64,000 nt of DNA, from assembly GCF_018390515.1 (NCBI RefSeq), contig NZ_JAHBBK010000002.1, positions 203,743 through 267,742 of the forward strand, in the 5' to 3' direction. The number at the start of each line of letters is the position of its first letter. The first letter of the stretch is position 1. The translations under genes and the position numbers were made by a program. Origin of the DNA: Mucilaginibacter sp. Bleaf8 (GTDB lineage: Bacteria; Bacteroidota; Bacteroidia; Sphingobacteriales; Sphingobacteriaceae). Shown here in pieces: positions 17,401-25,831 of this stretch. The notes under the pieces were generated by a model, which had not been told where the DNA came from, ran no database searches, and was given only the letters and a program-made list of their open reading frames with translations.

Positions 17401-17818
17401 TGTCTTTAACCATACCATTAACGGTAATTGCTGTAACCCTAATTGGCACAACTGCAGGTTTTTTCTGAACAACTACCGTTTTCTGGTAAATGACATAAGT
17501 AAGTGGTATATTGGCAAAAATCTCGTCAAGCGCATCTTTAAGCTGGACCTTTTTTAAATACAAGGTCACCGGCTTTGCCTCGCTTAGCATCTCGGTGTTG
17601 TATATAAAGTTGTAACCGGTTTGTTGCTTCAACTTATCAAACACTTGTGTAATGGAGGCGTTTTTAACTGAAATACTAATAACCTGGGCGAAGGTTGCCG
17701 CGCTGGCCTGCAAAAAACAGGCGGTAACAATAATAACCACGAGCTTCACGATACGACTGAGTTTTAAAAGCACGCAGGAGGGTATCCTGCATGGAAATGC
17801 ATGGAGAAATTTATACAT
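14423..17818 (-). CDS. SusC-family TonB-dependent outer-membrane transporter with STN signalling domain
   Basis: A 1131-residue protein. Domains in order: signal segment (VIIVTACFLQASAATFAQ), an STN/secretin-type domain at about residues 50-110 (ITQVFDKLKQQTGYNFIY), a carboxypeptidase-regulatory-like domain at about 130-210 (VKDTEGQPVPGVTVAVKGS), the SusC plug (VVVGYGSQKKADVTGSIASV; YVVDGIPYNG; ILKDASATAIYGSRGANGV) and a 22-strand-type barrel. The extra STN domain is the element that contacts FecR anti-sigma factors, and a FecR gene lies immediately upstream. The protein therefore both imports a glycan and senses it. It pairs with the SusD gene 14 bases downstream. Confidence 0.95.
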   Translation of the reverse strand: MYKFLHAFPCRIPSCVLLKLSRIVKLVVIIVTACFLQASAATFAQVISISVKNASITQVFDKLKQQTGYNFIYNTEMLSEAKPVTLYLKKVQLKDALDEIFANIPLTYVIYQKTVVVQKKPAVVPIRVTAITVNGMVKDTEGQPVPGVTVAVKGSTGGTVTSLNGTYTIKLPDGNETLVFTAIGFEPLEIAVNNQTQINVTLKKKVSTMNEVVVVGYGSQKKADVTGSIASVNEEALKSVPASNLLGALQGQAPGLDIQKSGGNSHPGSTPSISIRGQRSLGASNDVLYVVDGIPYNGTYINDLNQDDVVSVQILKDASATAIYGSRGANGVILISTRRGKTGAPVITYSGYAGVMKPLGYYDVMEPAEYQVYKKWGSYNANNPNVANAPNPYNGIDDPKFYTDGITFLPAELAGLQNGTNTNWQKLIYKNGLRTNHQLGVSGGTEQTKYAISAGYFNETGVFPGLSFQRYSFKVSIDQQLGKIFKVGVSSLNSVSRTNGEGINPISQALQSSPLTVPYDAAGNLIPFPGGGSLIYNPLANLVPGAVVQNRTRYNTFTTVYAEAKFTPHLKYRFNGGVELTPETYGDFYSSATFQNLSGPSTARNTNYDYHNFTLENLLVYENTFAQNHHVTGTGLFSYQQDNKSTTSLTYNNILADYAQYYNPELGSNFKGTGAYSKFSIVSFMGRINYDYKSKYLLTLTMRSDGSSTLAPGNKYHLFPSAAIGWNISEENFMKQINAVSSLKLRVGYGTVGNAAVSPYQTLGGLAIINYNYGTTNTTGTYPNNVPNPKLGWEYTASLNIGVDFGLLKERITGTVDVYHQKTNDLILPQNLPITTGYTSQFLANVGKTENKGLEITINSVNIKAKSRKDFGWTTNFNMTFNRNKITALQNGVTQDIGNNRFVGSPINSLYNYQQVGIWQNTRADSAEARRLNLTMTGAGSVIGTIRVADLNGDGVINSNDRTIVGTRQPKFFGGFTNRFSYRGIDLAVVGSYRVGGTQIATWLQPASNVNVLNGRANNLNVDYWTPFNNANKYPKPNFNLGSPAYGDLLGYYNASYLKIRTISLGYTFPSVIASKIRARSLRLYTSLNDAIILFSPLHKQFSGVDPESAGTLGVDTPPVKSLLFGLNVSF

Positions 17819-17956
17819 TTGGTTAATAAGTTAATTCGTAATTGATTGTTGGTACGATTGATGGGATTGCTTACGCCTAACGGCAGATTACCGGGAGCGG
17901 GCCAACGCTCCTGGTTTTCGTTTATGCAGTAATCCACTTTAGGTGCAGAGTAAAAA

Positions 17957-19114
17957 TTACGGCATAACAGTTATCCTCCTTCCGTCTACTTTAAAATGAA
18001 CGGTTCCCGTTAATTCGAGGGTTTTCAACAGGTATGAAATATCATTGAATTTAGATACCGATCCACCAAAATTCTGTTTACCAAGCTGCCCTTCATATTC
18101 AATATCCACATCATACCACCTGGAAACGTTTCGCATAATGGTTTTTATGTTTTCATTATCAAACGTAAACAGACCGTTCTTCCAGGAGATAACGTCATTA
18201 ACTTTTACTTCGCGGACTTTGAATGCACGCGCCCCAGGTCGTATCTGTCCTTGTTCTCCCGGGGTCAGCATTACTTCCGCACTATCTTTCTGCAACCTTA
18301 CCGAACCCTCCAAAAGCGTTGTTTGAACAGCGTTTTCATCTGGGTAGGCCATTACATTGAAATGTGTTCCTAAAACTTTTACGTTCACCCCATTGGCTAA
18401 TACTCTAAATGGCATGTTTCGATTTTTTGCAACTTCAAAGTATGCCTCTCCTGTTAGCTCAACCATTCTTTCCCGGCCAGAAAAGGTGGTAGGGAATTTT
18501 AAAGATGAAGCGGCATTCAACCATACAGATGTTCCGTCAGCAAGCGTTAGTTGATATTGACCTCCCCGGGGTGTTGCTATGGTGTTATAGGCCGTTATGT
18601 TTTGGCCTTCTGGAACGGCTCCTTTGTTATAAACCAGTTTTCCGTTGGCCAGCTTCGTTACGTCCGCGCCCCCTTCTTTTGATAGATGGCCGTTACCCGA
18701 TCCGTCCAGGTCAATCATGTTTCCGTTTGCTTGTATAAGAATGGCTTTGTTTCTTCCTGGCAGTATGGGCGCTTTTTCATCCTTTACTTTGGTGAAATGA
18801 TCCTTTACATCTACTGCACGCCCGTTCCATCGATGATAGAAAAATATACCTGTCGAAATAAAGGCAAGGATGGCGGCTGCAAAAGCCATTTTGCGAAATA
18901 ACGAACGAGCCTCCTTTCTAGGCGAAGGTAATTTTGCCCGGAGTTCGCTTAAAAGCTGATTTCTTAATTGCTGCTTATCGCCCATCTCCGGTAGCCATGG
19001 CCTTTCTTCCAACTCAAAATCATCCTGATATTTTTCGAGCAATCGTAAATCTTCAGTGGTGCATTGTTCTGTCTGGCACTTTTCATAAAGCGCTACAAAT
19101 TCCTCTTTAGTCAT
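17957..19114 (-). CDS. FecR-family anti-sigma factor
   Basis: A 385-residue protein. The N-terminal cytoplasmic part (residues 1-70) would bind the sigma factor. One membrane helix lies near residues 73-92 (MAFAAAILAFISTGIFFY). The periplasmic FecR domain follows (TPRGGQYQLTLADGTSVWLN, LTGEAYFEVAKN, VKVLGTHFNVMAY), and the C-terminal DUF4974-type end (NVSRWYDVDIEYEG ... LTGTVHFKVDGRRITV) is the part expected to meet the STN domain of SusC. It precedes the STN-bearing SusC on the same strand with 138 bases between. The likely cognate ECF sigma gene is divergent, 290 bases away. Confidence 0.93.
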   Translation of the reverse strand: MTKEEFVALYEKCQTEQCTTEDLRLLEKYQDDFELEERPWLPEMGDKQQLRNQLLSELRAKLPSPRKEARSLFRKMAFAAAILAFISTGIFFYHRWNGRAVDVKDHFTKVKDEKAPILPGRNKAILIQANGNMIDLDGSGNGHLSKEGGADVTKLANGKLVYNKGAVPEGQNITAYNTIATPRGGQYQLTLADGTSVWLNAASSLKFPTTFSGRERMVELTGEAYFEVAKNRNMPFRVLANGVNVKVLGTHFNVMAYPDENAVQTTLLEGSVRLQKDSAEVMLTPGEQGQIRPGARAFKVREVKVNDVISWKNGLFTFDNENIKTIMRNVSRWYDVDIEYEGQLGKQNFGGSVSKFNDISYLLKTLELTGTVHFKVDGRRITVMP

Positions 19115-19404
19115 GAAAACTGTCGGTTAAGACAATAACTGGCAAAAATTAAATTTCAATTGGTTTTAATAATATAGAGACTTTTTCACCTACCGAACTC
19201 ATACGATTAAAAAAATTTAAGTAAAAAGGTGTTCTGCATGATAGCTGATAGGCTATTTCCACTGATTAATAAGCCTAAGGTGGGGATCGTTTGCTTCCTA
19301 CAAACAGCGCTATAGGTATATCAATTGCAATACCTGCGGTTAAATTTATGTATCCGCATCTTTAATTTGAAGATAATTAATTCTAATTTTATGGAACCGA
19401 TTAT

Positions 19405-19992
19405 ATGCCTTATAAAAATTTTACTGATGCTGCTTTATGGTTAGCCATTAAAGCAGGTAGTGTTTCTGCTTTTGAATCGCTGGTCGATAAGTATTGGCAG
19501 GCTGTTTATACAACTGCTTTTTCCTTTCTGCATGACAGGGACGTGGCTATGGAAATAACCAACGATACCTTTTTTAATATTTGGCAGAAAAGGGAAGTTA
19601 TAGATATCGCTTCATTTAAAAATTACTTAACCACCAGTGCCCGTTACCATGTGTACAAGGTGCTCAAGGCAAAACAATCACTTAAGTTAGCCTATGTTGC
19701 AGATTATGAAAAGCTATCTTCCAGCATCGTAGTAACAAATACAGGTGAAGAGAAAATACGATATTTGAATTTGCAAAGCGAGATTGAGGCGTTGCTAACA
19801 TCGTTACCCGCACGATGCCGGGAGATTTTCCTGCTAAGCCGGCTTGGCAATCTAACTAATACAGAAATTGCTGAAAAACTGGCTATTTCGAAAAGAACGG
19901 TTGAAAACCAGATATCGATTGCCCAAAAATTTATCCAACAAAATTCTAAGAATATTGCGCTTGGAATCCTCATCGCATTTTTGCTGCAATAA
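19405..19992 (+). CDS. ECF RNA polymerase sigma-70 factor
   Basis: A 195-residue sigma factor. Region 2 spans about residues 15-80 (AFESLVDKYWQAVYTTAFSFLHDRDVAMEITND) and region 4 spans about 125-180 (LPARCREIFLLSRLGNLTNTEIAEKLAISKRTVENQI). It ends in a short hydrophobic tail (IALGILIAFLLQ), seen in many Bacteroidota ECF sigmas. The ATG at 19391 is out of frame, so the 19405 start stands. It is divergent from the FecR gene, whereas sigma and FecR are more often in one operon in the same direction. It probably drives FecR-SusC-SusD on glycan binding. Confidence 0.93.
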   Translation: MPYKNFTDAALWLAIKAGSVSAFESLVDKYWQAVYTTAFSFLHDRDVAMEITNDTFFNIWQKREVIDIASFKNYLTTSARYHVYKVLKAKQSLKLAYVADYEKLSSSIVVTNTGEEKIRYLNLQSEIEALLTSLPARCREIFLLSRLGNLTNTEIAEKLAISKRTVENQISIAQKFIQQNSKNIALGILIAFLLQ

Positions 19993-20145
19993 ACGTTTAC
20001 TTCAACTTAACCCATCGTTTCGTAAACATTCAACTCTCTTCAACGATATATAATATCTCCTAAGTCTTATATTTCTTTTACGCTCGTGTGAGTTCAGGAT
20101 GGCAATTGTGCTCTTATAGTACATAAGCCAATTGCTAAATTCTGA

Positions 20146-22866
20146 ATGAAAACAATTTTATGGTGTATGCTAACCTATATTGCAACCTGTGGTATAGCAT
20201 TAGCACAAGGAAGTGCCTCGCTCGTATCACATTCATCCGAAAACTCAGTTTTTTTGAGGTCTCAGAAATCCCACCGAGGCGCTTATTCGTGGCAAATGGT
20301 AAAGGCTGCCGACGCTCAGGCAGGTGGGGAAATCATCTCTACATCCAATTACAATACCGCACGCTGGACCAACGCTATTGTACCGGGCACGGTACTCAAT
20401 AGTTTAGTTGCCAATAAAGTATATCCCGAACCTTATTTTAGTGATAACAACCGGAAAACAAATAAACTCATTCCCGACATTTCTGACGTTGGGAGGGCGT
20501 TTTATCATTATTGGTTCAGAACCGGGTTTGGCATCCCCGCTAGGTTCAAAGGAAAGCGGTTGTGGTTGAAATTTCATGGAATAAATTACCGTTGCGCCAT
20601 TTGGTTAAATGGCCAGCGTTTGGGGCAGATGGCCGGTATGTTCAATGATCAAAGTTTTGACATTACCCGGATAGCTGAATGGAATGGCCATAACATTTTA
20701 GCAGTAGATGTTCAGCCGGTTGACAATCCGGGTACTACATTCAAGCCCGGTAAAAACAAGACAGGCGCCGTTGGTGAAAATCATAATGGGGGAGATGGTG
20801 AAATTGGAAAAGACGTAACCATGCTAATGAGCGTTGGCTGGGATTTTACAGCGCATGATGGCATACGTGACCGTAATACGGGTATTTGGCGCGATGTGGA
20901 ATTATATGCAACAGGCGACGTGGTACTGGAAAATGCGTTTGTGAAAACCAAGCTTCCGTTGCCGGATACGTCATCTGCAAGTGAAACGGTTACTGTAGAA
21001 ATAAAAAACGCATCCGCCAAAAAACAGACAGGAACGGTGTCTGGCGTTATTATTGAAACAGGAAAGCGCTTTAATAAAGCCATAACACTTTTACCCAATG
21101 AAACAAAAACTGTTCAGTTCTCGCCGGCTGAATACGCTGCCCTGAAGATTGCTAAACCTAAGCTTTGGTGGCCGGTTAATAAAGGAAATCAGCCACTGTA
21201 TACTTTATCGCTTCGGTTCATCAGCGCCCAAAATAAGGTTTCACACAATTTGGTTTCCAAGTTTGGTATACGCGAGGTTCAGACCGATCAGAACACGCCC
21301 GACAAGTCGAGAAGGTTTCTGGTCAACGGCGTTCCCGTTTTTATAAGGGGCACAAACTGGATTCCGGAGGCTATGCTCAGAAACAGCGAATACCGTACGC
21401 AAGCCGAGCTGCGCTATACCCGGCAGGCCGGCCTGAATTTGATAAGACTATGGGGCGGCGGCATAGCAGAGTCCGATTATTTTTATCAGTTGTGTGATAC
21501 ATATGGGATTCTGGTCTGGACTGAATTCTGGGTTACTGCGGACACTAAGCTTCCGTCAGATACTGCAATGTATTTTAAAAACTTGACCAGTACCGTTAAG
21601 CGTATCCGAAATCATGCTTCGGTGGCCTATTATGTAGGTGCAAATGAAGGCAAGGAGGTTCCCGGCGCTGGCGTATTAATCAGCAAGCTTGACCCCACTC
21701 ATGGCTATCAGGAACAATCAGAGTGCTGCGGTGTACATGACGGAAGTCCGTATAAGTATGAAAATCCAATGCAGTATTATGAAAATACGGCATCGCCCCG
21801 GGGCAGCCGCGTTGACGGGTTCAATCCCGAGTATGGTACACTCTCTACACCTGTACTTTCCTCTTTACAGCGCATGATGCCCGAGAAAGACCTGTGGCCC
21901 ATCAACGATACCGTTTGGAACTACCTGGATGGCAATGGTTTTCATGGCGTAACTGGAAAATTTAGACAGGCTGTCAATAATTATGGCGAAGCATCATCAA
22001 TTAAAGATTATGCACAAAAAGCGCAGTTGGTTGGTGCAATGAATTTCAGAGCAATATGGGAGGCGTGGAATTATAACAAATTTGGTTTTGGCGATCGATG
22101 GGCATCCGGGTTCTTGTTCTGGTATCATAACAGTGCGTTACCACAAACCGCTTCACGAATGTATGATTGGTACCTGGAGCCCACAGCCGCATTATACTAT
22201 TCTCAAAATGGGTTAGCCCCGCTACACCCGCAGTTCGATTATTTAAAGAATACGGTATCTGTATACAACGATTATCGCAGGTCTTTTGCCGGTTACCGGG
22301 TCGAAGCAACCGTCTATGATTTCAACAGTAAGCCGGTTTGGTCTACCTCTTCGTCAATTAACATTCCTGCGGATGGGGTGGTAAAAGATGCCATTCAGGT
22401 TTCATTCCCTCAAGACATCACCAAAGTGCATTTCATTAAGTTAAAGTTGCTCGACAAAAGCGGTAAGCTGGTAAATGATGCTTTTTACTGGCGCTCTACT
22501 GACACTTATAAAGGAGCCTGGACGATGACCGGACCGGCCGTTTCGGGCTTTCAAGATATTAACAACCTGCCTGAAACGGATCTAAATGTTTCTGCAAAGA
22601 AGCAATTTATCGGCCGAAAACCAATCTTAAAGGTCGTGGTGCGCAATTCTTCTGAAAACTTATCTTTTTTTACACAGCTAAGAGTTCAGGACCGCCAAGG
22701 AAACAGTTATCCGCCCACCTACTTTTCAAACAATTTCTTTTCGTTACTTCCCGGCGAAGTAAAGCAAATCAATGTTGAAATTCCACTGATAGCAAGTAAA
22801 AGCGACCTCGTATTGGTTACCTCCGCACTTAACTCCAAAGAATACGTTACAGCAATCAAAAATTAA
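20146..22866 (+). CDS. GH2-family exo-acting glycosidase (beta-mannosidase / exo-beta-glucosaminidase type)
   Basis: A 906-residue secreted protein with signal peptide ending at IALAQ. It has the GH2 layout: jelly-roll sugar-binding domain (LWLKFHGINYRCAIWLNGQRLG), Ig-like domains, then the TIM barrel (FIRGTNWIPEAM, LNLIRLWGGGIAESDYFYQLCDTYGILVW). The acid/base is Glu501 in GANEG and the probable nucleophile is Glu562 in FNPEYGT. The WGGG and overall length place it with beta-mannosidases and exo-glucosaminidases rather than with beta-galactosidases. It is followed 12 bases later by a GH130 gene, so they form an operon. A paralogue lies at 42236-44905. With GH130 and GH92 nearby, beta-mannoside cleavage is the best guess. 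Confidence 0.88.
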   Translation: MKTILWCMLTYIATCGIALAQGSASLVSHSSENSVFLRSQKSHRGAYSWQMVKAADAQAGGEIISTSNYNTARWTNAIVPGTVLNSLVANKVYPEPYFSDNNRKTNKLIPDISDVGRAFYHYWFRTGFGIPARFKGKRLWLKFHGINYRCAIWLNGQRLGQMAGMFNDQSFDITRIAEWNGHNILAVDVQPVDNPGTTFKPGKNKTGAVGENHNGGDGEIGKDVTMLMSVGWDFTAHDGIRDRNTGIWRDVELYATGDVVLENAFVKTKLPLPDTSSASETVTVEIKNASAKKQTGTVSGVIIETGKRFNKAITLLPNETKTVQFSPAEYAALKIAKPKLWWPVNKGNQPLYTLSLRFISAQNKVSHNLVSKFGIREVQTDQNTPDKSRRFLVNGVPVFIRGTNWIPEAMLRNSEYRTQAELRYTRQAGLNLIRLWGGGIAESDYFYQLCDTYGILVWTEFWVTADTKLPSDTAMYFKNLTSTVKRIRNHASVAYYVGANEGKEVPGAGVLISKLDPTHGYQEQSECCGVHDGSPYKYENPMQYYENTASPRGSRVDGFNPEYGTLSTPVLSSLQRMMPEKDLWPINDTVWNYLDGNGFHGVTGKFRQAVNNYGEASSIKDYAQKAQLVGAMNFRAIWEAWNYNKFGFGDRWASGFLFWYHNSALPQTASRMYDWYLEPTAALYYSQNGLAPLHPQFDYLKNTVSVYNDYRRSFAGYRVEATVYDFNSKPVWSTSSSINIPADGVVKDAIQVSFPQDITKVHFIKLKLLDKSGKLVNDAFYWRSTDTYKGAWTMTGPAVSGFQDINNLPETDLNVSAKKQFIGRKPILKVVVRNSSENLSFFTQLRVQDRQGNSYPPTYFSNNFFSLLPGEVKQINVEIPLIASKSDLVLVTSALNSKEYVTAIKN

Positions 22867-22878
22867 AGCAAGCCAGAT

Positions 22879-24039
22879 ATGATACATATAAAATTACAAC
22901 ATAGCTTATTTGTTCTATTGCTTACCTTGTTGGTTGGCGAACGTTCTTCCGCGCAAACTAAGAATGTATTGCCAGATTGGGCAATTGGTGGCTTTGTAAG
23001 ACCTAAAGGCGTTAATCCCATCATTTCGCCCGATACTAATTCTGTATTTCTTGATCCAATGTCGAATACCAGAACGAAATGGGAAGATAACGATACGTTC
23101 AATCCTGCTGCAGTGGTTAAAGATGGAAAGGTGGTTGTTCTTTACCGCTCAGAAGATAAAAGTGGTATCAAAATCAGTACCCGTACCTCACGTTTAGGAT
23201 ATGCGGTTAGTAAGAACGGCCTTGAATTTAAACGAAGCGGCAAGCCCGTTCTGTATCCAGACAATGATGATCAGAAGGAATTTGAGTGGCCAGGTGGATG
23301 TGAAGACCCACGGGTAGCGGTTACGAAAGATGGTACTTACCTGGTTATTTACACCCAATGGAACCGCAAAGTGCCTCGGTTAGGCGCCGCTACTTCTAAA
23401 GATCTTATTCATTGGAAAAAGCATGGGCCGATATTTCAGGACGCGTTTAATGGTGAATTCATGAACATACCAACCAAATCAGCATCTATTGTAACGCAGG
23501 TTAAAAATGATAAGCAAACCATCATGCAAATCAATGGCAAGTACTTTATGTACTGGGGGGAAAGAAATGTTTATGCAGCAACGTCAGTAAATCTTGTTGA
23601 CTGGACACCGTTGGTAGATGCTGAAGGGAAATTATTAAAACTGGCATCGCCGCGAAACGGGTTTTTTGATAGTGATTTTACAGAATGTGGTCCGCCGGCG
23701 ATTATGACAGAAAAGGGCGTAGTGCTGCTTTATAATGGTAGAAACAGCAATGGCACTCGTGGTGATAAAAGATTTGGTGGGGGGGCTTATTCTGCAGGTC
23801 AGCTGTTATTTGATAAAAATGATCTGACAAAAATGATTGGACGCTTGGATGTGCCATTTTTTCGGCCTATGGAGGCATTTGAAAGGAAGGGACAATATTC
23901 CAGTGGCACAGTATTTATTGAAGGTATGGTGTGGTTTAAGCATAAATGGTTTCTTTACTATGGCTGTGCCGATTCAAGGGTTGGTGTTGCTGTTCACGAT
24001 CCCAAAAAAAGAACTGCACCGGATCCAATTGAGGATTGA
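22879..24039 (+). CDS. GH130-family beta-mannoside hydrolase or phosphorylase, exported
   Basis: A 386-residue five-bladed propeller enzyme with a signal peptide ending at RSSAQ. The proposed catalytic acid is Asp72 in NDTFNPAAV, and the conserved GCEDPRV motif is at about residues 141-146. The sequences TRTSRLGYA, YTQWNRKVPRLGAATS and YWGERNVYAATS are typical of the family. GH130 includes cytoplasmic phosphorylases acting on beta-1,4-mannosides and exported beta-1,2-mannosidases; the signal peptide favours a hydrolase, since free phosphate is less available outside. It is co-transcribed with the GH2 gene. A close paralogue with identical Asp72 spacing is at 36383-37522. A run of seven G's lies in codons near 23779-23785. 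Confidence 0.9.
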   Translation: MIHIKLQHSLFVLLLTLLVGERSSAQTKNVLPDWAIGGFVRPKGVNPIISPDTNSVFLDPMSNTRTKWEDNDTFNPAAVVKDGKVVVLYRSEDKSGIKISTRTSRLGYAVSKNGLEFKRSGKPVLYPDNDDQKEFEWPGGCEDPRVAVTKDGTYLVIYTQWNRKVPRLGAATSKDLIHWKKHGPIFQDAFNGEFMNIPTKSASIVTQVKNDKQTIMQINGKYFMYWGERNVYAATSVNLVDWTPLVDAEGKLLKLASPRNGFFDSDFTECGPPAIMTEKGVVLLYNGRNSNGTRGDKRFGGGAYSAGQLLFDKNDLTKMIGRLDVPFFRPMEAFERKGQYSSGTVFIEGMVWFKHKWFLYYGCADSRVGVAVHDPKKRTAPDPIED

Positions 24040-24486
24040 ATAAAATAAATTATTCCATCTTTTCCGTGGAATAGGCAAATATCGTTAAATCATCCTTCAA
24101 ACCCGCCTTAAATGATAGGAGAGGGCTAGGGTTCAAGCTTGTCGGGAGGCTGGTATTAGATCCAAAAGGTAGCGTTGTATTTAAGTTTGCTTAATTTCAT
24201 CTTCTATCAGATAATCAGGATTATAAACTACGTGCTGCTTGTTGAATATTGAATTTAGATTATAAGAATCAGGTATAAAAACGAAAAAAAGGCTTTAGGC
24301 AATTTAAAAGCACTGTTGGTTATCTCAGATTCCTTACTGTTTGTGATTTGGACCCAAATCAGAAAAAAGTCGTTTTTTGGAATGGTAATTTAAGGCAATG
24401 AGCCTTGCTTTTTTAATTAAATACAGCTACTTTACCAACACGCTACTTCATATCGGCGGCAACAACCTAATCTTTCAAAGTTCAAC
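24040..24486. other. Intergenic region without a visible gene
   Basis: A 447-base AT-rich stretch. A weak hairpin, TATTCCA with TGGAATA at 24051-24073, follows the GH130 stop without a T-run. No LacI-type palindrome and no credible reading frame were seen. The promoter of the downstream thioredoxin-like gene presumably lies near 24420-24450. Confidence 0.5.
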
Positions 24487-25635
24487 ATGAACAAAGTATT
24501 AAGCGCATTCCCTTTACTTATTTTATTTTCGCTGCAGACTTATGCACAAATTACTAATAGTCCCACCTATGTAATTAACGGCAACATTACCGGTATCGAT
24601 TCAGGAAAAATATACAGCCTCTCGTCCGATAGAAAGGTGATCGACAGTGCTGATATTGTCAAAGGACAATTTTCCATCAGCGGAAAACTTTATTTGCCCG
24701 AACAAAAAGTATTCAGGCTCAACCCCGGACAATGGGAATTTGCAGCGTTTGTAGATGCCCCGCGTATCACCTTTGACATAGACACTGCCGGTGCAGAGCA
24801 TTACTATTTTGCTGGTAAAGATTACCCCTTAATACGTCAAATTAAGGAGACCGGCTCTCCGTTCGCTGATGTTTACGATAGTTATCAAAAGGGAACAGGC
24901 TTAGCAGAACTTCTTTATTTCACCAGAAAATTGAGATTAGCCAAAAATGATTCTGTAGCCTATTTTAATGAAAAGGTCGATTCGCTTCGCAAGGCGCTTC
25001 CTCCAAAGTTTAAAATTTGGGTTGAAGACTATGTTCGACAACATCCTACATCCATTCCAGCAGTTTATATATTCAAAGAATATTTTCATGAATTAGGTAA
25101 AAATTCGTCTGTCTATTTGAGGTCGATTATAAGTCAGTTTTCCGGTCCAGCAAAGTCATCGGTTTATTATGAGTCGCTAATGAGTGAATTGTTACGATTG
25201 GAAAACATTCGGGTTGGTAAACCTGCACCTGACTTTACTTTACTAAAAAGAGATAATAATAAATTTAAGCTTTCAACAACACTGGGCTCTGTTGTTATGC
25301 TAGATTTCTGGGCAAGTTGGTGCAAGCCTTGTAGGGCTGGCATTCCTGGCTGGAAAAAAGTGTACGCGAAATATCATCAGAAAGGTTTCAATATCATCAG
25401 CATAACGGATGACAAAAGTTGGAAGAGCTGGAAAATAGCACTCGATCAAGAGAAAATGCCCTGGACGCAAGTTATCGATGACGCTCCACCGGGAACTTTA
25501 TCAGGTAGAGTTGGTCAACAATATAACGTACATTCCCTCCCTTATTTTGTGTTAATAGATAAAAAAGGAAACATAATTATAGCCTCTGGTGATGAGCACG
25601 CGGTGAAAAAGGAAATTGCAGAAGTTCTTAAGTAA
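24487..25635 (+). CDS. TlpA/AhpC-type thioredoxin-fold lipid-side protein with DUF4369-like N-terminal domain
   Basis: A 382-residue exported protein (signal peptide ending at TYAQ). The N-terminal beta-rich part (YVINGNITGIDSGKIYSLS; DSADIVKGQFSISGKL) matches the DUF4369 domain common in Bacteroidota. The C-terminal part is a TlpA-like thioredoxin (GKPAPDFTLLKRD, VVMLDFWASWCKPCR) with redox cysteines Cys279 and Cys282 and the cis-Pro region HSLPYFVLID. Such proteins reduce disulfides in the periplasm. They are frequent within Bacteroidota PULs, perhaps because exported glycosidases need disulfide upkeep. It stands alone between GH130 and GH92 genes with sizeable gaps, so it is probably transcribed separately. 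Client protein unknown. Confidence 0.85.
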   Translation: MNKVLSAFPLLILFSLQTYAQITNSPTYVINGNITGIDSGKIYSLSSDRKVIDSADIVKGQFSISGKLYLPEQKVFRLNPGQWEFAAFVDAPRITFDIDTAGAEHYYFAGKDYPLIRQIKETGSPFADVYDSYQKGTGLAELLYFTRKLRLAKNDSVAYFNEKVDSLRKALPPKFKIWVEDYVRQHPTSIPAVYIFKEYFHELGKNSSVYLRSIISQFSGPAKSSVYYESLMSELLRLENIRVGKPAPDFTLLKRDNNKFKLSTTLGSVVMLDFWASWCKPCRAGIPGWKKVYAKYHQKGFNIISITDDKSWKSWKIALDQEKMPWTQVIDDAPPGTLSGRVGQQYNVHSLPYFVLIDKKGNIIIASGDEHAVKKEIAEVLK

Positions 25636-25831
25636 ATGATACACCAAGTTGTTTATCCAAGAGAGGCAGGTTCCTTAAGATTGATTGCCAGCATTAATAA
25701 TTGTAATTATTATACTTAGGTAAACACCCCCTTTACTTTAATATAAAGCAGGCTGGTTTCGGAGGCAGACTTAAATAAAACTTGCTACTTTAGCCTTCTT
25801 CATTTTATTCGCTTAGATTATTTGGAAGGTT

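Noticed and set aside
17890..17913. Hairpin with GGAGCG/CGCTCC between FecR and SusC
   Set aside because: T-rich tail is on the plus strand where no gene ends; not convincing as a terminator for the minus-strand FecR gene.
23779..23785. Seven-G run in the GH130 gene
   Set aside because: Shorter than the run in SusC, and glycine-rich coding explains it; no strong case for slippage.
24051..24073. TATTCCA/TGGAATA hairpin after the GH130 gene
   Set aside because: Only a 7-base AT-rich stem with no T-run; reported only as part of the intergenic description.
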